From assembly GCF_000967725.1 (NCBI RefSeq), contig NZ_JXYE01000002.1, positions 1,426,001 through 1,490,000 of the forward strand: a stretch of DNA of 64,000 bases, written 5' to 3'. The notes under the pieces are model-generated. The model had not been told where the DNA came from, ran no database searches, and saw only the letters and a list, made by a program, of their open reading frames with translations. This stretch comes from Loktanella sp. S4079 (GTDB lineage: Bacteria; Pseudomonadota; Alphaproteobacteria; Rhodobacterales; Rhodobacteraceae). Shown piece by piece: positions 34,896 to 43,981 of the stretch; within the stretch, counting starts at the first letter, position 1; each line of letters starts with the position of its first letter. The position numbers and the translations under genes were made by a program.

Positions 34896-35241
34896 CGACG
34901 ATCCGAACATATCGACCTTGATCGTAAAGATGATGGACGGTTCGGACTATACTGTCAAAGTCACCAGCAACGAAGCAGAGGCTGTCGAGTTCATTAACAG
35001 CTCCGAGAACTTTGACGTGGCGCTGGTCGATTTTTGGCTTGGCTACGACAATGCAACAGGCCTGCTGGATCTGCTCGCGACAAAGCGTCCTGACGTTCCA
35101 GCCGTCCTGATTTCCGGCGGCGATGGCAAGTTTTCAATCGAATCGACTCACGCTGTGGGGCAAATCAGCGGCGCGGTACACTTTTTACAGAAACCTTTCC
35201 GAAAAAATGAACTAATGAACATACTGAAATCAATTACCTAA
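34873..35241 (+). CDS. Single-domain response regulator (receiver only)
   Basis: 122 residues covering one CheY-like receiver and nothing else. Acidic pocket at Asp8-Asp10 (LIDDDPN), phospho-accepting Asp53 (VALVDFWLG), Lys107 (FLQKPF). There is no output domain, so it would have to act as a phosphate shuttle or by binding a partner. Overlap with marR and position between two hybrid kinases make it a likely intermediate of their phosphorelay (inference). Confidence 0.88.
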   Translation: MKSILLIDDDPNISTLIVKMMDGSDYTVKVTSNEAEAVEFINSSENFDVALVDFWLGYDNATGLLDLLATKRPDVPAVLISGGDGKFSIESTHAVGQISGAVHFLQKPFRKNELMNILKSIT

Positions 35242-35339
35242 TCGGTTAAATTCCAGTGTTTGAATTTCATTCGTTGACTTTTATGTGCTAGTGGCACATA
35301 TTTTTATTACACCAACGAGACAGTGTGGAGGATTTACAA

Positions 35340-35552
35340 GTGGACACAGTTTGCCGAGACGCCCTAGAAGAAGCCCGCCAAGTGCTTCAAGACCTGTCAA
35401 TTTATCTAATGCGGGTAAACGCTTCGCGTACAAATACACCCGAAAGACCCTTGGTCGGTATTGCTGCAGACCTTTGCGTTATTGCTGATGAAATTCAAAC
35501 TATTCAAACAAGCCCAATCCAATCGCGCCCAGCACTCAGCCTGGTTCAATAA
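35340..35552 (+). CDS. Small protein of unknown function in the signalling block
   Basis: 70 residues. A GTG at 35340 lies nine bases after GGAGG, the best start; a GTG five codons earlier would overlap its own ribosome site. Helical and acidic, with two Cys (DTVCRDALEEA, DLCVIADEI). No homology recognised. It is transcribed in the same direction as marR and the receiver, 98 bp after them, and lies next to a hairpin-rich non-coding stretch. Could be a connector or inhibitor of the neighbouring kinases; unproven. Confidence 0.6.
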   Translation: MDTVCRDALEEARQVLQDLSIYLMRVNASRTNTPERPLVGIAADLCVIADEIQTIQTSPIQSRPALSLVQ

Positions 35553-35609
35553 AACACTCTAGCGATAACAGAATGACCAAAACACAACGCACACGGCCGA
35601 CCTCCCCCG

Positions 35610-35662
35610 GAAGCCGCGCGCGCCCCCTCACCTGATGGCTTTAATCAGTTGCGCGCGGCTTC
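35610..35662. other. GC-rich two-tier stem-loop
   Basis: GAAGCCGCGCGC pairs perfectly with GCGCGCGGCTTC. Inside the loop CTGAT (35632-35636) pairs with ATCAG (35644-35648). No T-run on either side, so it is not a standard terminator. Confidence 0.55.
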
Positions 35663-35776
35663 ACTAAGATACTGAAAGAACTACATAAGGCGAGCTCTAC
35701 TCGCGAGCTTTCATAAAAGGGCAATCCGCGTTCCCAAGCATCCGCTTACCACTCACGGCGCTGGACGTCCTAAGTC

Positions 35777-35844
35777 ACAAGTGCCCAAGCCTTGCCTACA
35801 ATTGAAGGTGCCCCCCCTTCACAGTAGCAACGCTTGGCACTTGT
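35777..35844. ncRNA. Putative structured RNA: 68-nt imperfect palindrome
   Basis: Working inward, five helices pair: ACAAGTGCC/GGCACTTGT (9 bp), AAGC/GCTT (4), TTGC/GCAA (4), TAC/GTA (3) and TGAAGG/CCTTCA (6), closing on a 7-nt C-rich loop. The only irregularities are C bulges or a C-C mismatch on the left arm plus one small internal loop. Total 26 pairs of 68 nt. Strand and function unknown; it begins 183 bp before the second kinase gene. It may be an RNA or a DNA element. Confidence 0.5.
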
Positions 35845-35959
35845 TCATTTGGGAATTGAATGGACAACCTTTAATCGAGTGAAATATTTTTGAATATCGT
35901 TAACATCACCACGCACAAAGTTTTGCAAATTACAGTTGTTACAACGTCAGAAGGACGAA

Positions 35960-38869
35960 ATGGTGGGGACCGCGAACTCTAAGTACCAGCTTACGCTGCG
36001 CAAACTGATCAATGAACGACAGTTTTCCAGCCTCGGTTTCGACGACGCCTTGCAGTTCTTCTGCAGGACCGTCGCTGATGTGCTGGACGTTGATCGGGTC
36101 AGTATTTGGGAATTCACCTCAGATCAATCTGCGCTTCACGCGGTCCTGCAATGGATCGCGTCAAAACAGGTCACGTCATCTGGTGACATTTTTACGCGCA
36201 CGCAGGCCGAGCACTATTTTGAATGCGTCACAAGTGACCTTCAGCTTGTCATCAATGACACAATGTCCGACCCGCGCTGCCACGAACTCGCGGCATCGTA
36301 TTTCCCAAAGCTCGGCATCACCTCGATGCTGGATTGCCAAATTCACAATATCGAAGCGATGATTGGCATTCTTTGCATTGAACACACGGGGCCACGGCGC
36401 GATTGGACCACCGAGGAACAGGACTTTGCCGTTTCGATCGCGAGCCTGATCTCATTTGTTTTCGAGAGCCATTCGCGCGCCAAGGCTGAAAAGCAGGTGA
36501 CACTCCAGACAAAGCGGCTCGAGTTTTACGCGAGCCTCGCCTCTGACTGGCAGTGGACAACCGGACCAGAGCATTTCGTAACCGATGTTGTTGGCTCAGC
36601 GACATCCGGCGCGCCGAAGCCAGCAGAAATAATAGGCGAACAAATTTGGGAAATTCCAACACTCGTGCCACAGGATCGCTCGCGTGATGAGGTTGCGAAT
36701 ATCTTTTTGAAACAACAAGATGTAACAAACCTCGTATTTGCGACGTCGCACCCATGTGGAGACAAGTCATTCTGGGAGCTGACCGGGCGGCCAATTTATG
36801 ACGAGGACGGGCTGTTTAGCGGATACTGGGGTGTCGCAAAGAACATCACCGAACGCCTAAAGGCGGAAATTGAGCTACGTTCAAGCGAACAGAAGTATAG
36901 AAACGCGGCGCGGCTCGCGAAGGTCGGTTCGTGGGTCTGGGATGAGATTGACGGGCGGATGACTTATTGCTCGCCTGAACTTGCAGATATCTATGCCGTC
37001 ACACCCGACGAATTGATCAGACGCACCACCGCACACAAGCTTCCAGACGATACAATCCTTCGGGAAAAAGAGGCAGCATATGTCAAAGACCTGAGTTGGA
37101 TTCACCCGGACGACCGGGACGCGTATCGTAAAGTCATCACCGATGCCCACGAGGACGAGACGGGCTATGAGATCGTCACGCGCATCATTCGCGACGATGG
37201 AACTGTTCGGACTTTACACGAATTGTGCGAGCCAGTGTTCAGCAAAGATGGGCAGTTCATCGCAACAACTGGTGTGCTGGTCGACATCACAGAGCAAGAG
37301 GAACGCAAAGACGAGCTGCGACGCAGCCGCGAACAGCTTGCTAATCTCATGGATAACATTCCCGGCGCGCTTTACCGTGTAAAGAACGATACGCATTGGA
37401 CGCCGGTGTATACCAGCGCGGGGTTTGACCGGCTCTTTGGCTTTGACAGTAGCAAAAGCAAGGACGGCGAATCCCCATACGTTCGCGTTCTCAAAGAACG
37501 TGATCTGAAGATGATTGAAGAAGCGGTTTCCACGGCCATTGCCGAAGGCACCAGCTATGAATTCGAATATCCAGTGATGCGATCAAAAGATGAGCCTCCG
37601 ATCTGGCTGTTTGAACGCGGCCGCCCGGTGCTATCGGCTACCGGCGAGGTCGAACTTGAAGGGATTTTGATTGAGGTCACCGAAAAACATGCCGCCGAAG
37701 AAGCATTGATTCAAAGCCAACGCCTTGACGCGGTCGGGCAACTTACGGGTGGCGTGGCGCATGACTTCAACAATCTACTGGCCGTCATCTTGGGTAATCT
37801 AGAAATTCTAAAAGACGAGATGGAAGACGGTCAGCCATCAGAGTTCGTACAATCCGCTATTGCCGCCACATTGCGGGGCGCAGATTTGACCAAAAACATG
37901 CTTAGCTTTGCACGCCAAGCGCGGCTCGCCCCGACGGTGTTTAACCTAAACGACGCGATCACAGGGGTGCAAAACTGGATTAGTCGCACATTGCCCGAAA
38001 ACATAGAAATTGGGACTAAACTCGCGCCGGACCTCTGGAAGATCGAAGTCGACGCCGGTTCAACCGAGAGCCTCATTTTGAATCTGTTGCTGAATGCGCG
38101 TGACGCGATGCCCCAAGGCGGTCGTTTGACCATCGAGACAACAAACAAGGTGATCGGTGCCGATCTTCTTGAGGCGCCCAATGAAACCCTACAGCAGGGG
38201 CAATATGTACTGTTGTCGGTGACAGATACTGGGCATGGTATCCCGGATGAAATCCTTGATCGTATCTTTGAACCCTTTTTCACTACCAAACCTGTCGGCA
38301 CCGGGTCTGGGCTAGGGTTGTCGATGATCCAAGGCTTTATCAAGCAATCAGGCGGCACCGTTCATGTTTACTCCGAAGAGAATATTGGAACCACCTTCAA
38401 CATCTACTTCCGCGCGGCAACCAAGCAAGACGCGCTAACTGCACCAGAGGATGTCACGATACGCGCACTCCCCTTTCAAGGGGTTCGTGTTTTGCTCGCT
38501 GAAGACGAAACCGAAGTGGCCAAGATCATCGCGAAGACATTGGAAAAGCAAGGATGTTTGGTCACGTCTGCGATGAATGGCGACGAAGCTTTGTCCATAT
38601 TTCAAACCAACCCGCACTTTGATTTGCTACTGACAGACATCGTGATGCCCGGTTCTTTGATGGGAACGCATCTTGCGCAATCCATCCGCAATATTCGTGA
38701 CGATCTGCCGGTGATCTTTATGTCGGGCTACGCTAACGAAGCGCTCGTGCGCGGTAACGGTGTACACCCAGATGATATTCGCCTGAGCAAACCAATTAGT
38801 CGCGCGGACTTATTGAAGGCGGTGGATGAGGCGCTTCACCGTCAAAGCAGCGGTAAATTACTGCACTAG
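35960..38869 (+). CDS. Hybrid histidine kinase with GAF and three PAS domains
   Basis: 969 residues from the ATG at 35960 (AAGGA upstream; a TTG at 35936 is less likely). No transmembrane helices, so cytoplasmic. GAF at about 7-170, then three PAS domains (about 190-300, 315-445, 455-580). HisKA with His601 (GGVAHDFNN), HATPase_c with FEPFFTTKPVGTGSGLGLSM, and a receiver with Asp893. It shares the kinase-receiver core with the membrane kinase on the other side of marR but senses a different, internal signal. No HPt domain is seen nearby. Confidence 0.9.
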   Translation: MVGTANSKYQLTLRKLINERQFSSLGFDDALQFFCRTVADVLDVDRVSIWEFTSDQSALHAVLQWIASKQVTSSGDIFTRTQAEHYFECVTSDLQLVINDTMSDPRCHELAASYFPKLGITSMLDCQIHNIEAMIGILCIEHTGPRRDWTTEEQDFAVSIASLISFVFESHSRAKAEKQVTLQTKRLEFYASLASDWQWTTGPEHFVTDVVGSATSGAPKPAEIIGEQIWEIPTLVPQDRSRDEVANIFLKQQDVTNLVFATSHPCGDKSFWELTGRPIYDEDGLFSGYWGVAKNITERLKAEIELRSSEQKYRNAARLAKVGSWVWDEIDGRMTYCSPELADIYAVTPDELIRRTTAHKLPDDTILREKEAAYVKDLSWIHPDDRDAYRKVITDAHEDETGYEIVTRIIRDDGTVRTLHELCEPVFSKDGQFIATTGVLVDITEQEERKDELRRSREQLANLMDNIPGALYRVKNDTHWTPVYTSAGFDRLFGFDSSKSKDGESPYVRVLKERDLKMIEEAVSTAIAEGTSYEFEYPVMRSKDEPPIWLFERGRPVLSATGEVELEGILIEVTEKHAAEEALIQSQRLDAVGQLTGGVAHDFNNLLAVILGNLEILKDEMEDGQPSEFVQSAIAATLRGADLTKNMLSFARQARLAPTVFNLNDAITGVQNWISRTLPENIEIGTKLAPDLWKIEVDAGSTESLILNLLLNARDAMPQGGRLTIETTNKVIGADLLEAPNETLQQGQYVLLSVTDTGHGIPDEILDRIFEPFFTTKPVGTGSGLGLSMIQGFIKQSGGTVHVYSEENIGTTFNIYFRAATKQDALTAPEDVTIRALPFQGVRVLLAEDETEVAKIIAKTLEKQGCLVTSAMNGDEALSIFQTNPHFDLLLTDIVMPGSLMGTHLAQSIRNIRDDLPVIFMSGYANEALVRGNGVHPDDIRLSKPISRADLLKAVDEALHRQSSGKLLH

Positions 38870-38880
38870 CTCAAAAACAA

Positions 38881-38909
38881 GAAAGGCCAGAGCGGATGCT
38901 CTGGCCTTC
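38881..38909 (-). terminator. Terminator of acs
   Basis: GGCCAGAGC/GCTCTGGCC stem with a short loop; on the minus strand it continues as TTTCTTGTTTTT, 18 bp after acs. The plus-strand kinase gene ends 12 bp before it and probably uses it too. Confidence 0.88.
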
Positions 38910-38926
38910 GGGCTGAGTGGGTCAGG

Positions 38927-40885
38927 TTAGCCCTTATTCATCCGGTTCTCGATCAAATCATCGACAACGGATGGATCAGCAAGCGTCGATGTATCCCCCA
39001 AGGAGCCAAAGTCATCCTCTGCGATTTTGCGCAGGATGCGACGCATAATCTTGCCAGAGCGGGTCTTGGGCAGACCGGGCGCCCATTGGATCAGATCGGG
39101 CTTTGCGATCGGGCCAATCTCGGACCGGACCCAAGTTTCCAGCTCTTTGCGCAATGCGTCAGATGGCTCTTCGCCACCCATCAAGGTCACATAGGCATAG
39201 ATCCCCTGCCCTTTGATGTCATGCGGATAGCCGACAACGGCAGCCTCGGCGACCTTAGCATGAGCAACCAACGCGCTTTCGACTTCGGCTGTACCCATGC
39301 GGTGACCAGATACGTTGATCACGTCGTCTACGCGGCCCGTGATCCAGTAATACCCGTCATCGTCACGGCGGCAGCCATCACCTGTAAAGTAGTAGCCTTT
39401 ATAGTCGCTAAAGTAGGTCTTTTCGAAGCGTTCGTGATCACCCCAAACAGTGCGCATCTGTGCAGGCCAGCTATCTTTGATGCACAGCACGCCTTCGGCA
39501 GCGGTATCATGGATTTCTTCGCCAGAGGTTGGCTCGAGGATCACCGGCTGGACACCAAAGAACGGCAATGTAGCCGATCCCGGCTTGGTCGCAGTTGCGC
39601 CCGGTAATGGCGTCAACAGGTGACCACCTGTTTCAGTCTGCCACCATGTATCGACGATTGGCACAATACCTTTACCGACAACATCGTTGTACCAATTCCA
39701 AGCCTCAGGGTTGATCGGTTCGCCGACTGTGCCCAGAACCTTAAGGTCAGAGAGATCATATTTCTCAACAAACTCAGTCCCCTGCCCCATCAGAGCACGA
39801 ATAGCAGTTGGCGCGGTGTAGAATTGATTGACCTTGTGCTTTTCGCAAACGGCCCAGAAACGACCTGCGTCTGGATAGGTTGGCACACCTTCGAACATCA
39901 CAGTTGTCGCACCGTTGGCGAGCGGGCCATAGACGATATAGCTGTGCCCAGTGACCCAGCCCACGTCGGCAGTACACCAGAAGATGTCACCGTCGTGATA
40001 GTCAAAGGTGTATTGATGGGTCATCGACGCATAGACGATGTAGCCACCCGTCGAGTGCACAACACCCTTTGGCTGACCAGTCGAACCGGATGTGTAAAGA
40101 ATGAACAGCGGATCTTCGGCGTTCATTTCTTCGGGCGGGCAGTCTGCACCAACCTTTTCTTCCATTTCGTGCAGCCAGTAATCGCCTGTCGGACGCCAAG
40201 CGATCTGCTGACCTGTGCGCTTAACAACGAGGCATTTTACTTCGTCAAAATCATTCAGCAGCGCCTGGTTCACGCTGTCCTTTAGGTTTGTCACACGTCC
40301 ACCGCGCGGCGCACCATCTGCGGTGATCACGACCTTTGCATCACAGGCATTGATCCGCGCGCCAAGCGCCTCGGCGGAAAAACCAGCAAAAACAATTGAA
40401 TGGATCGCGCCAATACGCGCACAGGCAAGCATCGCATAGGCGGCCTCGGGAATCATTGGCAGGTACAACACAACCCGGTCGCCTTTGCTGACGCCCATTT
40501 CTTTCAGAACATTCGCCATCTTGCAGGTGCGTTCGTGCAGCTGTTTGTAGGTGATGTGCTGGGCTTCGTCGTCGACGCTGTCAGGTTCCCAGATGATCGC
40601 GGTCTGATCGCCGCGCTCGGCAAGGTGACGGTCAATACAGTTGGCCGTGACGTTCAATGTGCCATCTTCGAACCAACGGATATCGACGTTGCCGGGTGCA
40701 AAGCTAGTGTTCTTAACCTTTGTAAATGGCTTGATCCAATCGACGCGCTTGCCGTGTTCACCCCAGAATGCCTCGGGGTCAGAAATCGACTGTGCATACA
40801 TCGCATCATATGTCGCCTTATCAGCGTGCGCAGCCGCGGCAGCTTCGGCAGATGGCGGATACAGCTTGGATGTTTGATCTGTCAT
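38927..40885 (-). CDS. acs: Acetyl-CoA synthetase (acetate-CoA ligase)
   Basis: 652 residues, full length. AMP-binding P-loop [15 protein letters not shown], the TWWQTETGG motif, [21 protein letters not shown] and the C-terminal acetylation-site loop TRSGKIMRR with the catalytic Lys. Activates acetate through acetyl-AMP to acetyl-CoA. Monocistronic between two terminators or promoter regions; the about 195 bp upstream should hold its promoter. The block order is normal for the family. Confidence 0.96.
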   Translation of the reverse strand: MTDQTSKLYPPSAEAAAAAHADKATYDAMYAQSISDPEAFWGEHGKRVDWIKPFTKVKNTSFAPGNVDIRWFEDGTLNVTANCIDRHLAERGDQTAIIWEPDSVDDEAQHITYKQLHERTCKMANVLKEMGVSKGDRVVLYLPMIPEAAYAMLACARIGAIHSIVFAGFSAEALGARINACDAKVVITADGAPRGGRVTNLKDSVNQALLNDFDEVKCLVVKRTGQQIAWRPTGDYWLHEMEEKVGADCPPEEMNAEDPLFILYTSGSTGQPKGVVHSTGGYIVYASMTHQYTFDYHDGDIFWCTADVGWVTGHSYIVYGPLANGATTVMFEGVPTYPDAGRFWAVCEKHKVNQFYTAPTAIRALMGQGTEFVEKYDLSDLKVLGTVGEPINPEAWNWYNDVVGKGIVPIVDTWWQTETGGHLLTPLPGATATKPGSATLPFFGVQPVILEPTSGEEIHDTAAEGVLCIKDSWPAQMRTVWGDHERFEKTYFSDYKGYYFTGDGCRRDDDGYYWITGRVDDVINVSGHRMGTAEVESALVAHAKVAEAAVVGYPHDIKGQGIYAYVTLMGGEEPSDALRKELETWVRSEIGPIAKPDLIQWAPGLPKTRSGKIMRRILRKIAEDDFGSLGDTSTLADPSVVDDLIENRMNKG

Positions 40886-41081
40886 GGTCTCTCCCCCCTT
40901 TGACGTGTATTTTAGGCCCAGCTAAAGAACTGGCGACCTCCTCCGGAGGCTATCATGATCAGAATGATCCAGAATCCAAGCTGTTGCGCTACACCGATAT
41001 GCAATTTGTCAATCTTAACACCCGCAGGGCGAGAAATCTGTTAAGTAATTTACATCCCCCTACCAAGAGGCCAACACGAAC

Positions 41082-41552
41082 ATGAAAGCTGACGCCATTC
41101 TTGTCCTAGGTGCCGCCGTACATCAAGATGGCCCGTCGCCTGCAATGCGCCGCCGCACCCTGCACGCCGTAAAACTATGGAAAGATGGCGCAGCCCCAGT
41201 AATCGTACCCTGTGGCGGCATCGGCGCACACACACCAGCAGAGTCATTCGCCATGCGCGAAATATTGACTGAAAACGACGTACCAGCCGAGGCGATCATT
41301 TGCGAAAGCACATCCAAAACGACGTTTGAAAATATTCAAAACGCGCGAAAAATCATTGCGGACAGAACAATCATCATCGTAACCGACACCTATCACGCAC
41401 AACGCGCGGCGATGGTCGCGCGGCATTTTGGGTTTCTGCCGATATGTTCTTGTCCTGCCCCAACGCATTTTCATCTAAAACAGCATACACGCGAAATCAT
41501 TGCGCGGCTCGCCTATGCAATCAAACTTTGGCGACATTCGCGACAAGGTTAA
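41082..41552 (+). CDS. YdcF/DUF218-family protein
   Basis: 156 residues. Starts DAILVLGAAV, then MRRRTLHAVKLWKDG, PCGGIG, ESTSKTTFENIQNARKII and VTDTYHAQRAAMVAR, all conserved in the DUF218 superfamily (YdcF, SanA). Members are thought to act on envelope or S-adenosylmethionine-related substrates, with no settled reaction. The C-terminal helix is positively charged. Its stop codon overlaps a CtrA-type site. Confidence 0.85.
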   Translation: MKADAILVLGAAVHQDGPSPAMRRRTLHAVKLWKDGAAPVIVPCGGIGAHTPAESFAMREILTENDVPAEAIICESTSKTTFENIQNARKIIADRTIIIVTDTYHAQRAAMVARHFGFLPICSCPAPTHFHLKQHTREIIARLAYAIKLWRHSRQG

Positions 41553-41573
41553 CCGCAAGTTAAGAATGTTTAA
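41549..41573. promoter_or_regulatory. CtrA-type site, extended (TTAA-N7-TTAA-N6-TTAA)
   Basis: TTAACCGCAAGTTAA is an exact TTAA-N7-TTAA match, and a third TTAA(C) follows six bases later. It begins at the stop codon of the YdcF gene and ends 32 bp before the next start codon. Confidence 0.6.
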
Positions 41574-41581
41574 CGCAAACT

Positions 41582-41601
41582 GCCCCAAGACAAACTGGGG
41601 C
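41582..41601 (+). other. Hairpin covering the ribosome site of the next gene
   Basis: GCCCCA and TGGGGC pair around AGACAAAC. GGGG of the right arm is the only Shine-Dalgarno-like sequence before the ATG at 41606. Confidence 0.5.
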
Positions 41602-41605
41602 TCAT

Positions 41606-42298
41606 ATGCGTTTCACTCTCTTTTTCATGCTCGTCTTGTGGCTTTGCGCGCCCGCGCAGGCCGGACCGTGGACGCGCGAGAATCACCAGCTATTCACATC
41701 GAGCGGTGCAAATTTCCTATTGTCCGAAGGTGCGCAGCTACCGGTAAACTATGATCCCACGTTCTATGCCGAATATGGGCTGAATGGCACGGTAACGATG
41801 GGGCTCGATTATCATACAGCCGACCAAGGGCGCATTCAGGCAGCAGTGGTTTTTGCCAGCTTCCCCATTGGGCAGGCCGTCGCACCGAATACTTGGTCGG
41901 CGCATATCGGGCTTGGCGCACGTGCGGACGCAATCAACCCGGTCGAGCAACTCACCCGCGGTGGCATTTCTTGGGGGCGTGGGCTGTCAAATGGTTGGCT
42001 CGCTATGGACGCAAGCGCTACCGTCGGGGACATCGACCGTATCTGGCGCGCCAAAGCCGATTTCACATGGGGGCGGAACCTTGGTGATCATTGGATGGTG
42101 ATTGGACAGATCCAAACCGGGCAAGGCTATGACGATGATACCTACGCCAAACTGAACCCATCCATTGTTTGGCGGATAAACGACAAATATGCCATCAGCC
42201 TTGGGGCTGTTCAGGCCGTTACGGGCGATCGAGGATCGGCGCTTAAGCTGGATCTGTGGTCCACCTCTACAATCCGCCGACCTCGCGCAGCAGAGTAA
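41606..42298 (+). CDS. Predicted exported, barrel-like protein of unknown function
   Basis: 230 residues. A clear signal peptide ([19 protein letters not shown], cleavage at about residue 19) is followed by alternating amphipathic strands ([44 protein letters not shown]), a pattern of outer-membrane barrels, although the last residue is not aromatic. A CtrA-type site lies upstream. It overlaps the 3' end of ureG (convergent) by 32 bp. Confidence 0.72.
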   Translation: MRFTLFFMLVLWLCAPAQAGPWTRENHQLFTSSGANFLLSEGAQLPVNYDPTFYAEYGLNGTVTMGLDYHTADQGRIQAAVVFASFPIGQAVAPNTWSAHIGLGARADAINPVEQLTRGGISWGRGLSNGWLAMDASATVGDIDRIWRAKADFTWGRNLGDHWMVIGQIQTGQGYDDDTYAKLNPSIVWRINDKYAISLGAVQAVTGDRGSALKLDLWSTSTIRRPRAAE

Positions 42299-42878
42299 TC
42301 ACCGCGTCAACGCCCTGCCCGTTGCGCAGGCTCGCAAATACCGTGGGCAGATCGCCACGCATCCGCGCTGCATCGCGCTCCATAACCTCGAGCGACGCAC
42401 CGACATGTGGGGCAAGATCGGTTTTGTTAATCACCAAAATATCGGATCGGCAGATGGCCGGGCCACCTTTGCGTGGGATTTCTTCGCCCGCAGCAACGTC
42501 GATGACATAGATCGTGACATCTGCCAGTTCTGGGCTAAACGTCGCTGACAGATTGTCCCCGCCGCTCTCGACAAAAACGAGCTCAAGATCATCATGGCGC
42601 GCGCGCATTTCCGCAATCGCCGCAAGGTTAATCGAGGCATCCTCGCGGATGGCAGTATGTGGGCATCCACCTGTTTCGACACCCATTACGCGGTCAGCAG
42701 GCAGGATTTGCATCCGCATCAAGGCCTCGGCGTCTTCTTGGGTGTAGATGTCATTGGTGATGACCCCCAGACTATGATGATCCTTTAGCGCCTTTGCCAA
42801 ATTTGCGGTCAACGTTGTCTTGCCGGCGCCAACGGGTCCACCGATCCCAACGCGCAAAGGCCCATTTGGTGACGTCAT
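42267..42878 (-). CDS. ureG: Urease accessory protein UreG
   Basis: 203 residues. GTPase with P-loop [11 protein letters not shown] (13-23), the ETGGCPH metal-binding Cys-Pro-His, VESGGDNL and [10 protein letters not shown]. Delivers nickel to urease in a GTP-dependent complex with UreE, UreF and UreD. Last gene of the urease operon. Confidence 0.96.
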   Translation of the reverse strand: MTSPNGPLRVGIGGPVGAGKTTLTANLAKALKDHHSLGVITNDIYTQEDAEALMRMQILPADRVMGVETGGCPHTAIREDASINLAAIAEMRARHDDLELVFVESGGDNLSATFSPELADVTIYVIDVAAGEEIPRKGGPAICRSDILVINKTDLAPHVGASLEVMERDAARMRGDLPTVFASLRNGQGVDAVITLLREVGGL

Positions 42879-42893
42879 TTTTGCTCCATTCGT

Positions 42894-43529
42894 TTATGAT
42901 CGGAAAATTCGGGGCTGCTGAGCGGCATGTTGCATGGATGCGATATCAATCGCAAAACTCGCTGTTCCGATGTCATCCAGTTCAGCCTCTATCGCCTCTG
43001 CTGCGACAGTGGCGCAAGTCTTTGACAGCCCCGCCAAGATGCGCTGCGCTTCGGTTTGCCCCAGTGGCATAAGACGCTGCGCGGCCTGCACGAGGTTGCT
43101 CGCAAATGCCTGCAACCAGATTTGCGCGGTCGGCAATGCGGGAATATCCATCAAACGCGCGGCCCGACCAACAGCTACAGGATAGGCCATATCGGGCAGT
43201 TCAATCCCCCAGACAGCCCGCGTCGTCGCGGCAAAGGCTGCGCCTTGCTGCATCGTCTCCATCCGCCGCTCCATCGAGGGTGAGAGCGCAGCGGCCAGCT
43301 CTGCGATTGGGCCAACATCATCTGCCGCATGTGCAGAACAGAGCAAAATCGCATCCGAACGCCCCGCCCCGAGTGTCAGAACCGCATCCAGCCAATCCGC
43401 TAACTCAGCGGCATCATTGACGTCACCACGTTGAATGGCCCGCTCTAACCCATGGGACCAAGCGAATGCGCCAATCGGATAGGCAGGCGACAGCCATTGC
43501 GTCAATGTCAGCAAATGTTCAGTGTGCAT
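42894..43529 (-). CDS. ureF: Urease accessory protein UreF
   Basis: 211 residues from the ATG at 43529, which overlaps the end of ureE; a longer frame upstream is the ureE sequence read in another frame. Begins LLTLTQWLSPAYPIGAFAWSHGLE, the UreF signature (only the start quoted). All-helical scaffold that links UreD and UreG during assembly. The ureE-ureF overlap of 11 bp suggests coupling. Confidence 0.92.
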   Translation of the reverse strand: MHTEHLLTLTQWLSPAYPIGAFAWSHGLERAIQRGDVNDAAELADWLDAVLTLGAGRSDAILLCSAHAADDVGPIAELAAALSPSMERRMETMQQGAAFAATTRAVWGIELPDMAYPVAVGRAARLMDIPALPTAQIWLQAFASNLVQAAQRLMPLGQTEAQRILAGLSKTCATVAAEAIEAELDDIGTASFAIDIASMQHAAQQPRIFRS

Positions 43530-43977
43530 GTGAATGACCGTGATCATGCCCCATCGTGCGCCCATGACCATAGGCACCACCCTCTGGGGTAAACGGACCA
43601 TCAACATCCGTGACCGTCGCACCAAGCTGTTCCAGCATGCCGCGCATCACCTTTTCGCGCTGCACGAACAGTGCATCAGGCGTGATTGCGCAAGGCGCGT
43701 GACGGTTGCCAATGTGCCACGCAAGACGCACCAGATCACCCGTAACCCGCATGAGCGGCTCATCAGCCGCGACGACCGCGATCTGGCGACCATCATCGAG
43801 CACAAAGACATGCCCCGCCTCGACCGAAGTGGTTTGCGGCAAGTCCACCAAAAACGCATCTCCTGCTTCGGTAATGAGCCGTTTACGTCGCAAAAGACGC
43901 GCGTCATAGGTCAACCGCACCTCGCCAAAAACTTGCCCATGTGCGTGTTCGTGAATCTGATATGCAACGGCCGTCAT
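43519..43977 (-). CDS. ureE: Urease accessory protein UreE (nickel chaperone)
   Basis: 152 residues; the start at 43977 has AAGGGGTG before it. N-terminal peptide-binding domain and C-terminal metal-binding domain (about 75-140), ending with a histidine-rich tail (GHGRTMGHDHGHSHAH) that binds nickel. Hands nickel to UreG. The stop overlaps ureF. Confidence 0.93.
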   Translation of the reverse strand: MTAVAYQIHEHAHGQVFGEVRLTYDARLLRRKRLITEAGDAFLVDLPQTTSVEAGHVFVLDDGRQIAVVAADEPLMRVTGDLVRLAWHIGNRHAPCAITPDALFVQREKVMRGMLEQLGATVTDVDGPFTPEGGAYGHGRTMGHDHGHSHAH

Positions 43978-43981
43978 GTGA

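Larger units (their letters stand above)
35553..35959 (+). other. 407-nt intergenic region with structured elements
   Basis: No gene seen. It contains a 12-bp GC-rich stem (35610-35662), a small GCGAG/CTCGC hairpin near 35694-35708, a 68-nt long palindrome (35777-35844) and an A/T-rich stretch before the second kinase gene. The two large elements are described separately. Confidence 0.5.
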
